In this document: piece after piece, positions 1 to 9,979 of the stretch
Position numbering within the stretch: the first letter of the stretch is position 1
Layout: each line of letters begins with the position of its first letter
Origin: Bosea sp. OAE506
GTDB lineage: Bacteria > Pseudomonadota > Alphaproteobacteria > Rhizobiales > Beijerinckiaceae
Length of the DNA stretch: 64,000 nucleotides
Reading direction: 5' to 3'
Assembly: GCF_040546595.1 (NCBI RefSeq)
Contig: NZ_JBEPOB010000001.1
Location: forward strand, 3,411,001 to 3,475,000
The notes under the pieces: model-generated
The model's database searches: none
Told to the model about the DNA's origin: nothing
What the model saw: only the letters and a program-made list of their open reading frames with translations
Position numbers and translations under genes: made by a program

Positions 1-43
1 ATGACGCCGAGCCGACGGCGGCGCCGTCCAACGAAAAGCCTGC

Positions 44-916
44 ATGTTCGCACCCGACATCATTCTCGCCGCCGTGCTCAACGGCCTGATGACCGGCTCG
101 GTCTATGCGCTGATCGCGCTCGGGCTGACGCTGGTCTACGGCGTGCTGCACATCATCAACTTCGCCCATGGCGCGATGCTGACCGCGGCGATGTTTGCGG
201 TCTATGTCGCGCAGACCATGCTCGGCATCGACCCATACGTTGCGCTGGTCCCGATCACGCTGCTGTTTTTCGCGCTCGGATACGGGGTGCAGCGCTTCCT
301 GATCGGGCCGGCGAGCCATGGCGAGGACCGCAACATCCTGCTGGTGACGCTCGGCCTCTCGATCGTCATCGAGAACGCGATGCTCTCGATCTTCCGCTCC
401 GACACGCGGTCGATCGACGTGCCCTACGCCTTCGAGTCGATCGATCTCGGCTTCACCTTCCTGGCGCTGCCGCGGGTCGCTGCCTTCGGCGTTGCCCTGC
501 TCGTCGCGCTGCTGCTCGGTCTGCTCCTGACGGCGACCGATACCGGGCGGGCGATCCGCGCCGTCGCCCGCGAGAAGACCGGCGCGGCGCTGGCCGGCAT
601 CGATGTCGCGCATATCTATGCGGTCACCTTCGGGCTCGGCGCGGCCTGCGTCGCCATCGCCGCCTGCCTGCTGATGCCGACCTTCTACGTCACCCCGCGC
701 GCGGGCAACGCCTTCGTGCTCGTCGCCTTCACCATCGTCGTTCTGGGCGGGATGGGCTCGATCCCCGGCGCGCTGCTGGGTGCCCTCTTCATCGGTGTGG
801 TCGAGAGCCTGTGCGGCCTGTTCTTCGGCGAGAGCCTCGGCCAGATCGGCATCTTCCTGATCTTCATCCTGGTCCTGCTGGTGCGGCCGACTGGCCTGTT
901 CGGAGCCCGCGCATGA
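44..916 (+). CDS. livH: Branched-chain amino acid-type ABC transporter permease (LivH family)
   Basis: Inner-membrane permease of a HAAT-family ABC importer. The 290-residue protein is almost wholly hydrophobic, with about eight predicted membrane segments. It carries the family cytoplasmic loop (AVAREKTGAALAG, near residue 180) that contacts the ATPase, and the typical C-terminal ending RPTGLFG. The ATG at 44 fits the family N-terminus. The 43 bases before it hold only a possible stop of an upstream gene (TGA at 2-4), and no substrate-binding protein gene is visible in the window, so one may lie just upstream. Its stop overlaps the start of the next permease (ATGA), which implies translational coupling. 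The substrate is probably not a branched-chain amino acid, given the catabolic genes that follow; that is inference. Confidence 0.9.
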   Translation: MFAPDIILAAVLNGLMTGSVYALIALGLTLVYGVLHIINFAHGAMLTAAMFAVYVAQTMLGIDPYVALVPITLLFFALGYGVQRFLIGPASHGEDRNILLVTLGLSIVIENAMLSIFRSDTRSIDVPYAFESIDLGFTFLALPRVAAFGVALLVALLLGLLLTATDTGRAIRAVAREKTGAALAGIDVAHIYAVTFGLGAACVAIAACLLMPTFYVTPRAGNAFVLVAFTIVVLGGMGSIPGALLGALFIGVVESLCGLFFGESLGQIGIFLIFILVLLVRPTGLFGARA

Positions 917-1875
917 TCCGCGCCTACGCTCCCGCGCTGATCCTGATCGCGCTCGCCGCACTGTTGCCGGTGGTCGTCTCAGCCAATACGGTGCTGAACT
1001 TCGTCGTCTTCGCGCTGATCATCGCGCTCGCGGCCCAGGGCTGGAACCTGCTCGGTGGCCTCGCCGGCCAGTTCTCCTTCGGTCATGCCGCCTTCTTCGG
1101 CACCGGCGCCTATGCCGCCGCGCTCCTGCAGACCCGCTACGGCGTGAACCCCTGGGCGGCGTTCGCCTGCGGCATCGCGCTGGCGGGGGTCATCGGCTGG
1201 GTGATCGGCTTCCTCAGCTTCCGCTCCGGCCTGCGTGGCTCCTATTTCGCGCTGGTGACGCTGGCCTTCGCCGAGGTCATGCGCATTCTCGCCAACGCCT
1301 CCGCTTTCACCGGTGGCGCGGCGGGCACGCTGGTGAAGCTCGATGTCCGGCCGGAGAATTTCCAGTTCGCCAGCCGCGCCGCCTTCGTCTGGATCGCGGT
1401 CGCCCTGGTGGGATTCGTGCTGCTGCTGACCATCGCCATCACGCGCTCGCGCTTCGGCGCCTGGCTGACGGCGGTGCGCGAGAACGAGGACGCGGCGCGG
1501 GCGCTCGGCGTCGACACGCTGGCGGTCAAACTCAAGGCGATCACGCTCTCGGCCGCGATCACGGGCGCGGCGGGCGCGCTCTATGTGCAGTATTTCCTCT
1601 ATCTCGACGCCGGCATCGCCTTCGGCGCCTGGATCTCGGTCGAGGCGCTGATCGCGCCGATCGTGGGCGGCATCGGGACGGCCTTCGGGCCCATCCTGGG
1701 TGCAGTCGCGCTGCATATCCTTGGCGAGGTCGCCAAGCTCGTGGCCGGCGGCATCCCCGGCATCGACCTCGTGCTTTACGGGCTGCTGCTGGTCGCGGTG
1801 ATCGCCTTCGCACCGGGTGGCATCATGGGCCTGCTGCGGCGGCCGCGCCGCTCCGGCAAGCAGGAGGCGCGCTGA
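913..1875 (+). CDS. livM: Branched-chain amino acid-type ABC transporter permease (LivM family)
   Basis: Second permease of the importer, 320 residues when started at the ATG at 913, which overlaps the stop of the preceding gene. The LivM hallmark GQFSFGHAAFFG lies near residue 55, and the coupling loop AVRENEDAARALGVD lies near residue 190. About eight to nine membrane segments are expected. The same frame is open back to base 1, but that extension is out-of-frame readthrough of livH and was discarded. The stop overlaps the start of livG (TGATG). Confidence 0.9.
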   Translation: MIRAYAPALILIALAALLPVVVSANTVLNFVVFALIIALAAQGWNLLGGLAGQFSFGHAAFFGTGAYAAALLQTRYGVNPWAAFACGIALAGVIGWVIGFLSFRSGLRGSYFALVTLAFAEVMRILANASAFTGGAAGTLVKLDVRPENFQFASRAAFVWIAVALVGFVLLLTIAITRSRFGAWLTAVRENEDAARALGVDTLAVKLKAITLSAAITGAAGALYVQYFLYLDAGIAFGAWISVEALIAPIVGGIGTAFGPILGAVALHILGEVAKLVAGGIPGIDLVLYGLLLVAVIAFAPGGIMGLLRRPRRSGKQEAR

Positions 1876-2619
1876 TGCTCTCCGTTGCCTCCGTCACCAA
1901 GCGTTTTGGCGGGCTCGTCGCGGTCGACGGTGCCAGCCTCGAGGTCGCGCCGGGCTCGATCACCGGCCTGATTGGCCCCAACGGCGCCGGCAAGACGACG
2001 CTGTTCACGCTGATCGCGGGCTTCGAGCAACCGAGCAGCGGAACGATCCGCTTCGACGGCACGGATGTGACCGGCCTGGCCGCGCACAAGCGGGCCGAGC
2101 GCGGCATCGCCCGGACCTTCCAGATCGTCCAGCCCTTCGCCGGCCTCTCGGTGGTCGAGAATATCGCCGTCGGCGCGCATCTGCGCCACCCGCGCTGCAG
2201 CGAGGCCCATGCCAAGGCACGCGCGGTTGCCGATCTGCTCGGGCTGAGCGGCATGCTGGATCAGCCGGCCGCCGACCTCACCGTGGCCGGGCGCAAGCGG
2301 CTCGAACTCGCGCGTGCCCTGGCGACGGAGCCGCGGCTGCTCCTGCTCGACGAGGTCCTGGCCGGCCTCAACCCCTCCGAGATCCGCGACATGCTGCCGG
2401 TGATCCGCCAGATCCGCGACCAGGGCGTCACCATCCTGATGGTCGAGCACGTCATGCAGGCGGTGATGAGCCTGTGCGAGCACATCCACGTGCTGGCCCA
2501 GGGCAAGATGATCGCGCAGGGCAAGCCGGCCGAGATCGCCGCCCACCCGGCCGTGATCGAGGCCTATCTCGGCCATGGCGCCGCCAAGCGCCTGCAGGGC
2601 GATCCGGATGGAGGCCCCC

Positions 2620-2627
<8 letters not shown>
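1875..2627 (+). CDS. livG: ABC transporter ATP-binding protein (LivG family)
   Basis: Cytoplasmic ATPase of the importer, 250 residues. Walker A GPNGAGKTT is at about residues 34-42, Walker B LLLLDEVLAGL is near residue 155 and the switch histidine (MVEHVM) near 190. The signature segment reads LTVAGRKRLELARAL rather than a clean LSGGQ, as is common in LivG. The LivG/F-specific BCA_ABC_TP_C-like tail (IAAHPAVIEAYLG) is present. It overlaps livM by one base and livF by eight bases. Confidence 0.9.
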
Positions 2628-3321
<694 letters not shown>

Positions 3322-3328
3322 GACGCCG

Positions 3329-4741
3329 ATGACCGTACACGTCAAAGCCGAACCGGTGATGCGCCGGCCCGACACGCCGGCCTGGCTGACCGGGCTCGCG
3401 CGGTTCTGTGCCGGGCTGCGCTTCGAGGACCTGCCGGAACCCGTCGTCGCCCGCACGCTGCAGGTGATCGGCGACTGCATTGCCGCCATCGCCGCCGGCG
3501 CTCAGGAGCCCGAGACGATTGCGCTGGCCGAGCGGATGCTGGGCGCCGACGGTGACACCGGTGCGGCGGTGATGGGCGCAGGGCGGCGCGGCGCGCCTCC
3601 CCTCGCCGCTTTCCTGAACGGCACGGCCGGCACGATGCTCGAGCTCGACGAGGGCAACCAGTTCTGCCGCGGCCATCCCGGCATCCATGTCGTGCCCGCC
3701 GTGCTCGCGGCGGCGCTGCGAAGCGGCGCGAGCGGGCGCGATGTCATCACGGCCGTTGCACTCGGTTACGAGATCGGCGCGCGCATCGGCATCGCCTCGA
3801 AGCTGCGCGTCACCATGCACCCGCACGGTACCTGGGGTACGGTCGGCGCGGCGGTCGCCATCGCCTGGCTCGCACGGCGCGATGCCGCCGGCATGATTGA
3901 GACGATCAACGTCGCCTCCTCGCTGGGGCTCTCGACCAGCCGGCGGACGATGCTGGAGGGCGGCACGGTCCGCAACAGCTTCGCCGGCTTCTCCAACCAG
4001 ATCGGCCTGATGGTGTGCGACCTCGTCGCCGCCGGCTTCACCGGCGAGGCCGACGGGCTTGGCACCGTCTATGGCAGCGTCATCGCCGATGACTGGCGCC
4101 CGGACGAGATGGTCGCGGAACTCGGCGGGCGCTGGGAGATCGCGCGCAACTATTTCAAGCGCCATGCCTGCTGCCGCTACAACCACGGCGCGCTCGACGC
4201 GCTGGCGGAGATCGTCGCCACGGAAGGCGGGCGGCTGACGCCGGACGCGATCGCGCGCATCGATGTCGCGACTTATGTCTGGGCCGCGCAGCTCGCCGGC
4301 CAGGAGCCGCACAACATGCTGGCGGCGAAGTTCTCGCTGCCTTTCTCGATCGCCACCACGATCGTCCATGGCGCAGCGACCGTCGCCGCCTTCCGCGAGC
4401 CGGCACGGACCGACGAAACGATCCGCGAGCTGGCCCGGCGCGTCTTCGTCCGCGAGGATGCGGCGTCGACCGCGAAACTGCCGGCGCAGCGCCCGGCCAA
4501 GGTGAGCGTGACGCTGAAGGACGGCCGCCGGCTCGAGGCGCAGGCGCTGACCAATCGCGGCGATACGGAAGATCCCTATACGCCGGCCGAAGTCCGCCAG
4601 AAATTCTTCGATCTCGCCGTTCCGGTCTGGGGCCAGTCCCGGGCCGAGGCGATCATCGCGGCCGTCGATGCCCTGCCGGGCGCGGCCGATATCGCAGCGC
4701 TCGATGCCTTGCTGGCCGCAGCGCCCGTCACCAGGACCTGA
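3329..4741 (+). CDS. MmgE/PrpD family protein (2-methylcitrate dehydratase-like)
   Basis: A 470-residue member of the MmgE/PrpD family, whose known members dehydrate 2-methylcitrate (PrpD) or decarboxylate cis-aconitate. Family signs are the helical N-terminal domain with GTAGTMLELDEGNQF near residue 95, HPHGTWGTVGAA near 160, and KRHACCRYNHGALDA near 280, where PrpD has its active-site lysine/histidine segment. It is transcribed with an isocitrate-lyase-family protein four bases downstream, the same enzyme pairing as PrpD with PrpB, so a dehydration followed by C-C cleavage of a branched hydroxy acid is plausible. The true substrate is unknown. Confidence 0.85.
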   Translation: MTVHVKAEPVMRRPDTPAWLTGLARFCAGLRFEDLPEPVVARTLQVIGDCIAAIAAGAQEPETIALAERMLGADGDTGAAVMGAGRRGAPPLAAFLNGTAGTMLELDEGNQFCRGHPGIHVVPAVLAAALRSGASGRDVITAVALGYEIGARIGIASKLRVTMHPHGTWGTVGAAVAIAWLARRDAAGMIETINVASSLGLSTSRRTMLEGGTVRNSFAGFSNQIGLMVCDLVAAGFTGEADGLGTVYGSVIADDWRPDEMVAELGGRWEIARNYFKRHACCRYNHGALDALAEIVATEGGRLTPDAIARIDVATYVWAAQLAGQEPHNMLAAKFSLPFSIATTIVHGAATVAAFREPARTDETIRELARRVFVREDAASTAKLPAQRPAKVSVTLKDGRRLEAQALTNRGDTEDPYTPAEVRQKFFDLAVPVWGQSRAEAIIAAVDALPGAADIAALDALLAAAPVTRT

Positions 4742-4744
4742 CCG

Positions 4745-5614
4745 ATGACCCTCTCCCTCAAGGCTCGCTTCCGCCAGCCGCAGATCGTGCTCGCACCCGG
4801 CGTGTACGATGCACTGACCGCCTCGCTCGCCACCGATGCCGGCTTCGAGGCGCTCTACGTCTCCGGCGCCTCGATCGCCTATACCCGCCTCGGCGGGCCC
4901 GATATCGGGCTCGTCTCGATGGCCGAGGTCGCCGAGACCATCACGATGATCCGCGACCGCGTCGCGACACCGCTCATCGTCGATGCCGACACCGGCTACG
5001 GCAATGCGCTCAACATGCAGCGCACGATGCGCCTGTTCGAGCGGGCGGGCGCCAACGCCCTGCAGATCGAGGACCAGAGCTTCCCCAAGCGCTGTGGCCA
5101 TCTCGCCGACAAGGGCGTGATCCCGGCCGCCGAAATGGTCGGCAAGATCAAGGCGGCGACGGATGCCCGGGCCTCCGACGAGACGCTGGTGATCGCGCGG
5201 ACCGACGCCATCGCGGTCGAGGGGTTCGAGCGCGCGCTGGAGCGGGCCCATCTCTACGCGGCGGCCGGCGCCGACATGCTGTTCGTCGAGGCGCCCGGCT
5301 CGACCGAGGAACTGGCCCGCGTCGTCAGCGAGCTGAAGGGGACGCTCCCGCTGATGGCCAATATGGTCGAGGGCGGCCGCACGCCGATCCGCTCGACGAG
5401 CGCGCTCGAGGAACTCGGCTTCTCGCTGGTGATCTTCCCGGGCGGGATCGTGCGGGCGCTCGCGCGGGCCGCGCAGGATTTCTACGCCAGCCTCAAGGCC
5501 AATGGCACGACCGACCCGTTCCGTGACCGGATGTTCGATTTCGACCAGCTCAATGCTGTGATCGGCACGCCCGCGATGATCGCCGCCGGCAAGGCCTATG
5601 AGGGCACCCTGTGA
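4745..5614 (+). CDS. Isocitrate lyase/PEP mutase family lyase (2-methylisocitrate/dimethylmalate lyase-like)
   Basis: A 289-residue TIM-barrel enzyme of the ICL/PEPM superfamily. Near residue 80 it has VDADTGYGN (Mg-binding aspartates). Near 118 it has KRCGH, the mobile catalytic loop whose cysteine marks C-C lyases rather than phosphonate mutases. IEDQSFPK precedes that loop and VEAPGS is near 180. Lyases of this group cleave 2-methylisocitrate, 2,3-dimethylmalate or oxaloacetate to pyruvate or oxalate plus a second acid. Its stop overlaps the GTG start of the next gene (GTGA). The product in this operon is inferred only as a carboxylic-acid lyase. Confidence 0.85.
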   Translation: MTLSLKARFRQPQIVLAPGVYDALTASLATDAGFEALYVSGASIAYTRLGGPDIGLVSMAEVAETITMIRDRVATPLIVDADTGYGNALNMQRTMRLFERAGANALQIEDQSFPKRCGHLADKGVIPAAEMVGKIKAATDARASDETLVIARTDAIAVEGFERALERAHLYAAAGADMLFVEAPGSTEELARVVSELKGTLPLMANMVEGGRTPIRSTSALEELGFSLVIFPGGIVRALARAAQDFYASLKANGTTDPFRDRMFDFDQLNAVIGTPAMIAAGKAYEGTL

Positions 5615-7302
5615 CCGCGACGCTCGATCCCGTCACGCTGGCCGTTCTGAAGGGCCGGCTCGAGCAGATCGCCAACGAGATGGACGCGACGCTCTATCGC
5701 TCGGCCTTCAACCCGATCATCGCCGAGGCGCATGACGCCTGCCACGGCCTCTACCATGCGACCACCGGCGACACCCTGGTCCAGGGCACGTCGGGCCTGC
5801 CGATCTTCGTCGGCGCGATGGCCTTCGCGGTGCGGGCGGTGATCGCGCGCGTCGAGGCCGGTGCGTCGAACGAGCCCGGCGACACCTGGCTGTTCAACGA
5901 CCCCTATGAGGGCGGCACCCATCTCAACGACATGCGCCTGGTGCGGCCGATCTTCCGGGACGGAAAACTGTTCTGCTGGCTCGCATCGGTCGGTCACTGG
6001 CTCGATGTCGGCGGCAACGTCCCGGGCAATTTCAACGCCAAGGCGACCGAGAGCTTCCAGGAGGGCTTCCGCATCCCGCCGGTCAAGCTCGTGCGCAAGG
6101 GCGAGTTCCAGGGCGACATCGTCGAGATCCTCAGCGCCAATTCGCGCCTGCCCCAGTCGAACTGGGGCGATCTGAACGGCCAGCTCAACGCGCTCGACCT
6201 CGGCGAGCGGCGCCTGTCGGCCCTGCTCGACGATTACGGCACGCCGACGGTCGAGGCCGCGCTCGACGCCTTCAGCGCGCGGGCCGAAGCCCTGATGCGC
6301 GCCGAGATCGCCGCCCTGCCGGATGGCCGCTACAGCTTCGACGACTTTCTCGACAATGACGGCATCAGCGACGAGCCGCTGCGCATCGCGCTCGACCTCA
6401 CCATCGCGGGCGATGCGATGACGCTCGACTTCTCGCGCTCGGCGCCGCCCTGCCGCGGGCCGCTCAACATCGCCTATTCGACCGCGGTCGCCTGCTGCTA
6501 TGTCGCGCTCAAGCACATCTTCCCGCATGTCCCGGCCAATGCCGGCGTGCTGAAGCCGATCACCTTCGTCATCCCGGGCACCACGCTGCTGGGCGTCTCT
6601 GCGCCCAAGCCGGTCGGCGGCTATACCGAGACCATCTTGCGCGTCATCGACACGGTCTTCGGCGCCTTCGCGCAGATGGCGCCGGAGCGGGCGAACGGCT
6701 CGCCCTATGCGACGATCAACGCGCTCTCGCTGGCCGGCCATCGCGACGACGGCTCGCGCTTCGTGATGTTCTCCTTCTTCGGCGGCGGGCTCGGCGGCAA
6801 CCCGGAAGGCGATGGGCTGAACCACGGCAACAACCCGATCTCGACGGCGACGATCCCGCCGGCCGAGATCCTCGAGGCGGCTTACCCCGTGATGTTCACG
6901 CAATGGGCGCTGCGGCCGGATTCGGGCGGGGCGGGCCGCCATCGCGGTGGCTGCGGCGCGATCTACGAGATCGAGGTGCTGGCGCAGGGCGGCGCCGACG
7001 TCTTCCTGCTCGGCGAGCGCGGCAAGTTCCCGCCCTTCGGCGTCGCCGGCGGCAAGCCCGCCGCCATGAACCGCTTCGTCTACGACACGGAGAACGGGCC
7101 GAAATCCCCGCCGCTCGTCACCAAGATCGCCGACATCCACATCGCGAAGGGCCAGCGCGTGCGCCTCGAAAGCCCGGGCGGCGGCGGTTATGGCGACCCG
7201 CACAAGCGCGACCGCGAGGCTCTGCGTCGCGACGTGGCCAACGGCTATGTCAGCCCCGGCGCGGCCCGGGATGTCTACGGCTTCGACAGCGAGATCGGCT
7301 GA
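5611..7302 (+). CDS. hyuB: Hydantoinase B/oxoprolinase family protein
   Basis: A 563-residue protein of the HyuB family, the partner subunit of ATP-dependent hydantoinases, 5-oxoprolinases and acetone/acetophenone carboxylases. Family motifs are DPVTLAVLKGRLE at the start, NDPYEGGTHLND near 95, PGGGGYGDP near 525 and the ending GYVSPGAARDVYG. The start is GTG at 5611, overlapping the previous stop. The stop TGA overlaps the ATG of the A subunit, so the two are made together. Members hydrolyse or carboxylate cyclic amides or ketones at ATP cost; the substrate here is not determinable. Confidence 0.9.
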   Translation: MTATLDPVTLAVLKGRLEQIANEMDATLYRSAFNPIIAEAHDACHGLYHATTGDTLVQGTSGLPIFVGAMAFAVRAVIARVEAGASNEPGDTWLFNDPYEGGTHLNDMRLVRPIFRDGKLFCWLASVGHWLDVGGNVPGNFNAKATESFQEGFRIPPVKLVRKGEFQGDIVEILSANSRLPQSNWGDLNGQLNALDLGERRLSALLDDYGTPTVEAALDAFSARAEALMRAEIAALPDGRYSFDDFLDNDGISDEPLRIALDLTIAGDAMTLDFSRSAPPCRGPLNIAYSTAVACCYVALKHIFPHVPANAGVLKPITFVIPGTTLLGVSAPKPVGGYTETILRVIDTVFGAFAQMAPERANGSPYATINALSLAGHRDDGSRFVMFSFFGGGLGGNPEGDGLNHGNNPISTATIPPAEILEAAYPVMFTQWALRPDSGGAGRHRGGCGAIYEIEVLAQGGADVFLLGERGKFPPFGVAGGKPAAMNRFVYDTENGPKSPPLVTKIADIHIAKGQRVRLESPGGGGYGDPHKRDREALRRDVANGYVSPGAARDVYGFDSEIG

Positions 7303-9362
7303 TGACCACCTCTTCCCCCCGGGCCATCGTCGGCGTCGATGTCGGCGGCACGTTCACGGATCTGTTCTGGTTCGACGAGGCAGCCAAGCGCTTCCGCACC
7401 GCCAAGGTTCCTTCCCAGCGTGGCGACGAGGCCAAGGGCTTCATTGCTGGCCTGACGAGCTTCGGACCTGTCTCGGAGCTCGCCTCCATCGTGCACGGCA
7501 CCACAGTCGGCACGAATGCGCTGCTGGAGCGCAAGGGCGCCAAGGTCGGCATCATCACCACGCCGGGCTTCCGCGACGCGCTGGAGATGCGCCGCCGCGA
7601 CCGCCGACAGACCTGGGGGCTGTGGGGCGATTTCGTCCCTGTCGCGGCGCGTGATTGCCGCGTCGAGGTGCCCGAGCGCACGCTGGCCGACGGCACGATC
7701 CGCCTCGCGGTCGATCGCGAGGCGGTGCGCGAGGCCGCCCGTGCCCTGCACGAGAAGGGCTGCGAGGCGCTCGCGATCATCTTCATCAACGCCTACGCCA
7801 ACCCGCAGAACGAGCGCGACGCGCTGGAGGCCGCCCGCGCCGTCTGGCCGAACGAGAACATCGCCTGCTCCTCGGCGATCCTGCCCGAGATCCGCGAGTT
7901 CGAGCGCTCCTCGACGACGGCGCTCAACGCCACGCTCCAGCCCGTCGTTGGCTCCTATCTCGGCCGGCTGGAGGATGCGCTGGCGGCCGACGGCTTCACC
8001 GGGCGCTTCCATATCGTGCAGAGCAATGGCGGCGTGATGTCGACCGCCACGGCCCGCCGCCTGCCGGTCCGGACCGCGCTGTCGGGGCCGGCGGCCGGCG
8101 TCATCGCCGCCGCGGTGATCGCGCGTGCGGCGGGCCATCCCGACATCATCACGGGCGATCTCGGCGGCACCTCCTTCGACGTCTCGCTGATCGCCGGCGG
8201 CCAGGCTGCGCTGGCCGCCCAGACGACCATCGATTTCGGCATGGTCATCCGGACCCCGATGATCGAGATCACCACGATCGGCGCCGGCGGCGGCTCGATC
8301 GCCCGCGTCGATGCCGGCGGGCTGCTCGAGGTCGGCCCGGAAAGCGCGGGCTCCCGCCCTGGCCCGGTCTGCTACGGCCAGGGCAACACCCGCCCGACGC
8401 TGACAGACGCCAATCTGGTGCTGGGCCGCATCGACGGCGAGAAGCCGCTCGGCACGCTGCAGCGGCTCGATGTCGAGGCCGCCAGAGCGGCGATCGCCAG
8501 GGAGATCGCCGAGCCGCTCGGCCTCGACGTGATGGCCGCGGCCGAGGCCATCGTGAAGATCGCAAATGCCCGCATGGCCGGCGCGATCCGGCTCGTCTCG
8601 ATCGAGCGCGGCCACGACCCGGCGAAGTTCATGGCGATGCCGTTCGGGGGCGGCGGCGCGCTCCATGCGGGTGCCCTGATCCACGAAGTCGGGCTGAAGG
8701 GCGCGCTGGTGCCGCGCTTCCCGGGCGTGACCTCGGCGTTGGGCTGCGTCATCGCCGATATCCGCCATGACGGCGTGCAGACGGTGAACCTGATGCTGGA
8801 GGGGCTCGACGCCGCGGCCCTCGACGCGCGCATGGTCGAGGCCGGCCGCGAGGCGCACCGCGTCGTTGCCGAAGCCGGCCTGTCGGTCGAGCGGATCGAT
8901 GTGATCTACGAGCTCGACATGCACTATCTCGGGCAGACGCACACCGTTTCGGTGCCACTCCCGGTCACGCTCGGAGAGGACGGCACCGGCATCACCGGCG
9001 ATCTCATCCGCGAGGCCTTCGAGGCCGCCTATGGTGCGGCCTTCAGCCGTCTCCTGCCGGGGATTCCGCTGCGCATCGTCACGCTGCGCACAGCCGCCAT
9101 TGGCCGCCGCCCGGCCTTCGACCTGACCGCGCTCGCTCCCGCAGCCGAGGCCAGCCTGGAACTGGCACGCCGCGGCACGCGGCAGGTCTATCTCGACGGC
9201 GCCTGGCGGGAGACCGCGATCTGGTCGCGGCTCGATCTGCCGGTCAGCGCCCGCGTCGAGGGGCCTGCGATCTTCGAGCAGCCCGATGCCACCGTCCTGC
9301 TCGACCCCGGCCTCACCGCCGAGGTCGACGCGCTGGGCAACCTCGTCATCCTGAGGAGCTGA
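7302..9362 (+). CDS. hyuA: Hydantoinase A/oxoprolinase family protein
   Basis: ATP-binding subunit of the HyuAB pair, 686 residues. The N-terminal GVDVGGTFTDLFW (residues 10-22) is the actin-like phosphate-binding loop. HGTTVGTNALLERKG is near residue 65, TGDLGGTSFDVSLI near 285 and GAGGGSIARVD near 325. The ATG at 7302 overlaps the upstream stop; the frame is open back to 6903 but that part is the shadow of hyuB. Together with hyuB it would activate and open a lactam, imide or hydantoin ring, or carboxylate a ketone. It is followed two bases later by an isochorismatase-fold hydrolase, a common partner in N-methylhydantoin/N-carbamoyl pathways. Confidence 0.9.
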   Translation: MTTSSPRAIVGVDVGGTFTDLFWFDEAAKRFRTAKVPSQRGDEAKGFIAGLTSFGPVSELASIVHGTTVGTNALLERKGAKVGIITTPGFRDALEMRRRDRRQTWGLWGDFVPVAARDCRVEVPERTLADGTIRLAVDREAVREAARALHEKGCEALAIIFINAYANPQNERDALEAARAVWPNENIACSSAILPEIREFERSSTTALNATLQPVVGSYLGRLEDALAADGFTGRFHIVQSNGGVMSTATARRLPVRTALSGPAAGVIAAAVIARAAGHPDIITGDLGGTSFDVSLIAGGQAALAAQTTIDFGMVIRTPMIEITTIGAGGGSIARVDAGGLLEVGPESAGSRPGPVCYGQGNTRPTLTDANLVLGRIDGEKPLGTLQRLDVEAARAAIAREIAEPLGLDVMAAAEAIVKIANARMAGAIRLVSIERGHDPAKFMAMPFGGGGALHAGALIHEVGLKGALVPRFPGVTSALGCVIADIRHDGVQTVNLMLEGLDAAALDARMVEAGREAHRVVAEAGLSVERIDVIYELDMHYLGQTHTVSVPLPVTLGEDGTGITGDLIREAFEAAYGAAFSRLLPGIPLRIVTLRTAAIGRRPAFDLTALAPAAEASLELARRGTRQVYLDGAWRETAIWSRLDLPVSARVEGPAIFEQPDATVLLDPGLTAEVDALGNLVILRS

Positions 9363-9364
9363 CC

Positions 9365-9979
9365 ATGGCCGGTCCGATCACCGACATCGCCGCGACCGCA
9401 CTGCTGATCGTCGATCTGCAGAACGACTTCATCCATCCCGACGGCGCCTATGCCAAGGGCGGCGCAGCCTCGCCCGAAGCACAGGCGCTGCCCGGCCGCT
9501 TGCTGCCGCTGGTCGAGCGCTTTCGGGCGCAGGGTGGGCTGGTGGCGGCGACGCAGTTCACGCTGGTGCCGGGGCGCGGCGGCGAGCCGCTGATCTCGCC
9601 GCATCTCAAGCAGATGCGCCCGTTCCTGAAGCGCGGCGACTTCCTGCCCGGCGGCTGGGGGCACCGCGTCGTCGATGCGCTGCAGCCGATCGACGTCTGC
9701 GTCGAGAAGATCGCCTATTCCGCCTTCTACCAGACCCGGCTGGAATGGGTTCTGCGCAAGCTCGGCATCGCGCATCTCGTCTTCGCCGGCATCGTCACCA
9801 ATGGTGGCGTCGCCTCGACCGTGCGCGACGCCCATGTGCGCGATCTCGATGTCACCGTGCTCGAGGACGGTTGTGCCGCCCCCACGCCGACCATGCATGC
9901 GGAGGCGATCGCGGCGCTGAAGCCGGTGGCGCGGATCGCCACGATCGCCGGGGTGCTGGCGGAGATGGCAGCGCCGTGA
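9365..9979 (+). CDS. Isochorismatase-fold hydrolase with Cys-to-Gly change
   Basis: A 204-residue isochorismatase-like (cysteine hydrolase) protein. Asp17 lies in IVDLQNDF and Lys115 in CVEKIAYSAF, two of the three usual catalytic residues. The third, the nucleophilic Cys of the T-N-x-C-V-x-x-T motif, is Gly148 here (TNGGVAST; codon GGC at 9806-9808 where TGC is expected). N-carbamoylsarcosine amidase, maleamate amidase and biuret hydrolase need this Cys. The vinyl-ether-cleaving isochorismatase PhzD is, as I recall, a natural example with Gly there. The protein may therefore cleave a non-amide bond, or be inactive. It is placed directly after hyuA and overlaps the next start (GTGA). Confidence 0.82.
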   Translation: MAGPITDIAATALLIVDLQNDFIHPDGAYAKGGAASPEAQALPGRLLPLVERFRAQGGLVAATQFTLVPGRGGEPLISPHLKQMRPFLKRGDFLPGGWGHRVVDALQPIDVCVEKIAYSAFYQTRLEWVLRKLGIAHLVFAGIVTNGGVASTVRDAHVRDLDVTVLEDGCAAPTPTMHAEAIAALKPVARIATIAGVLAEMAAP

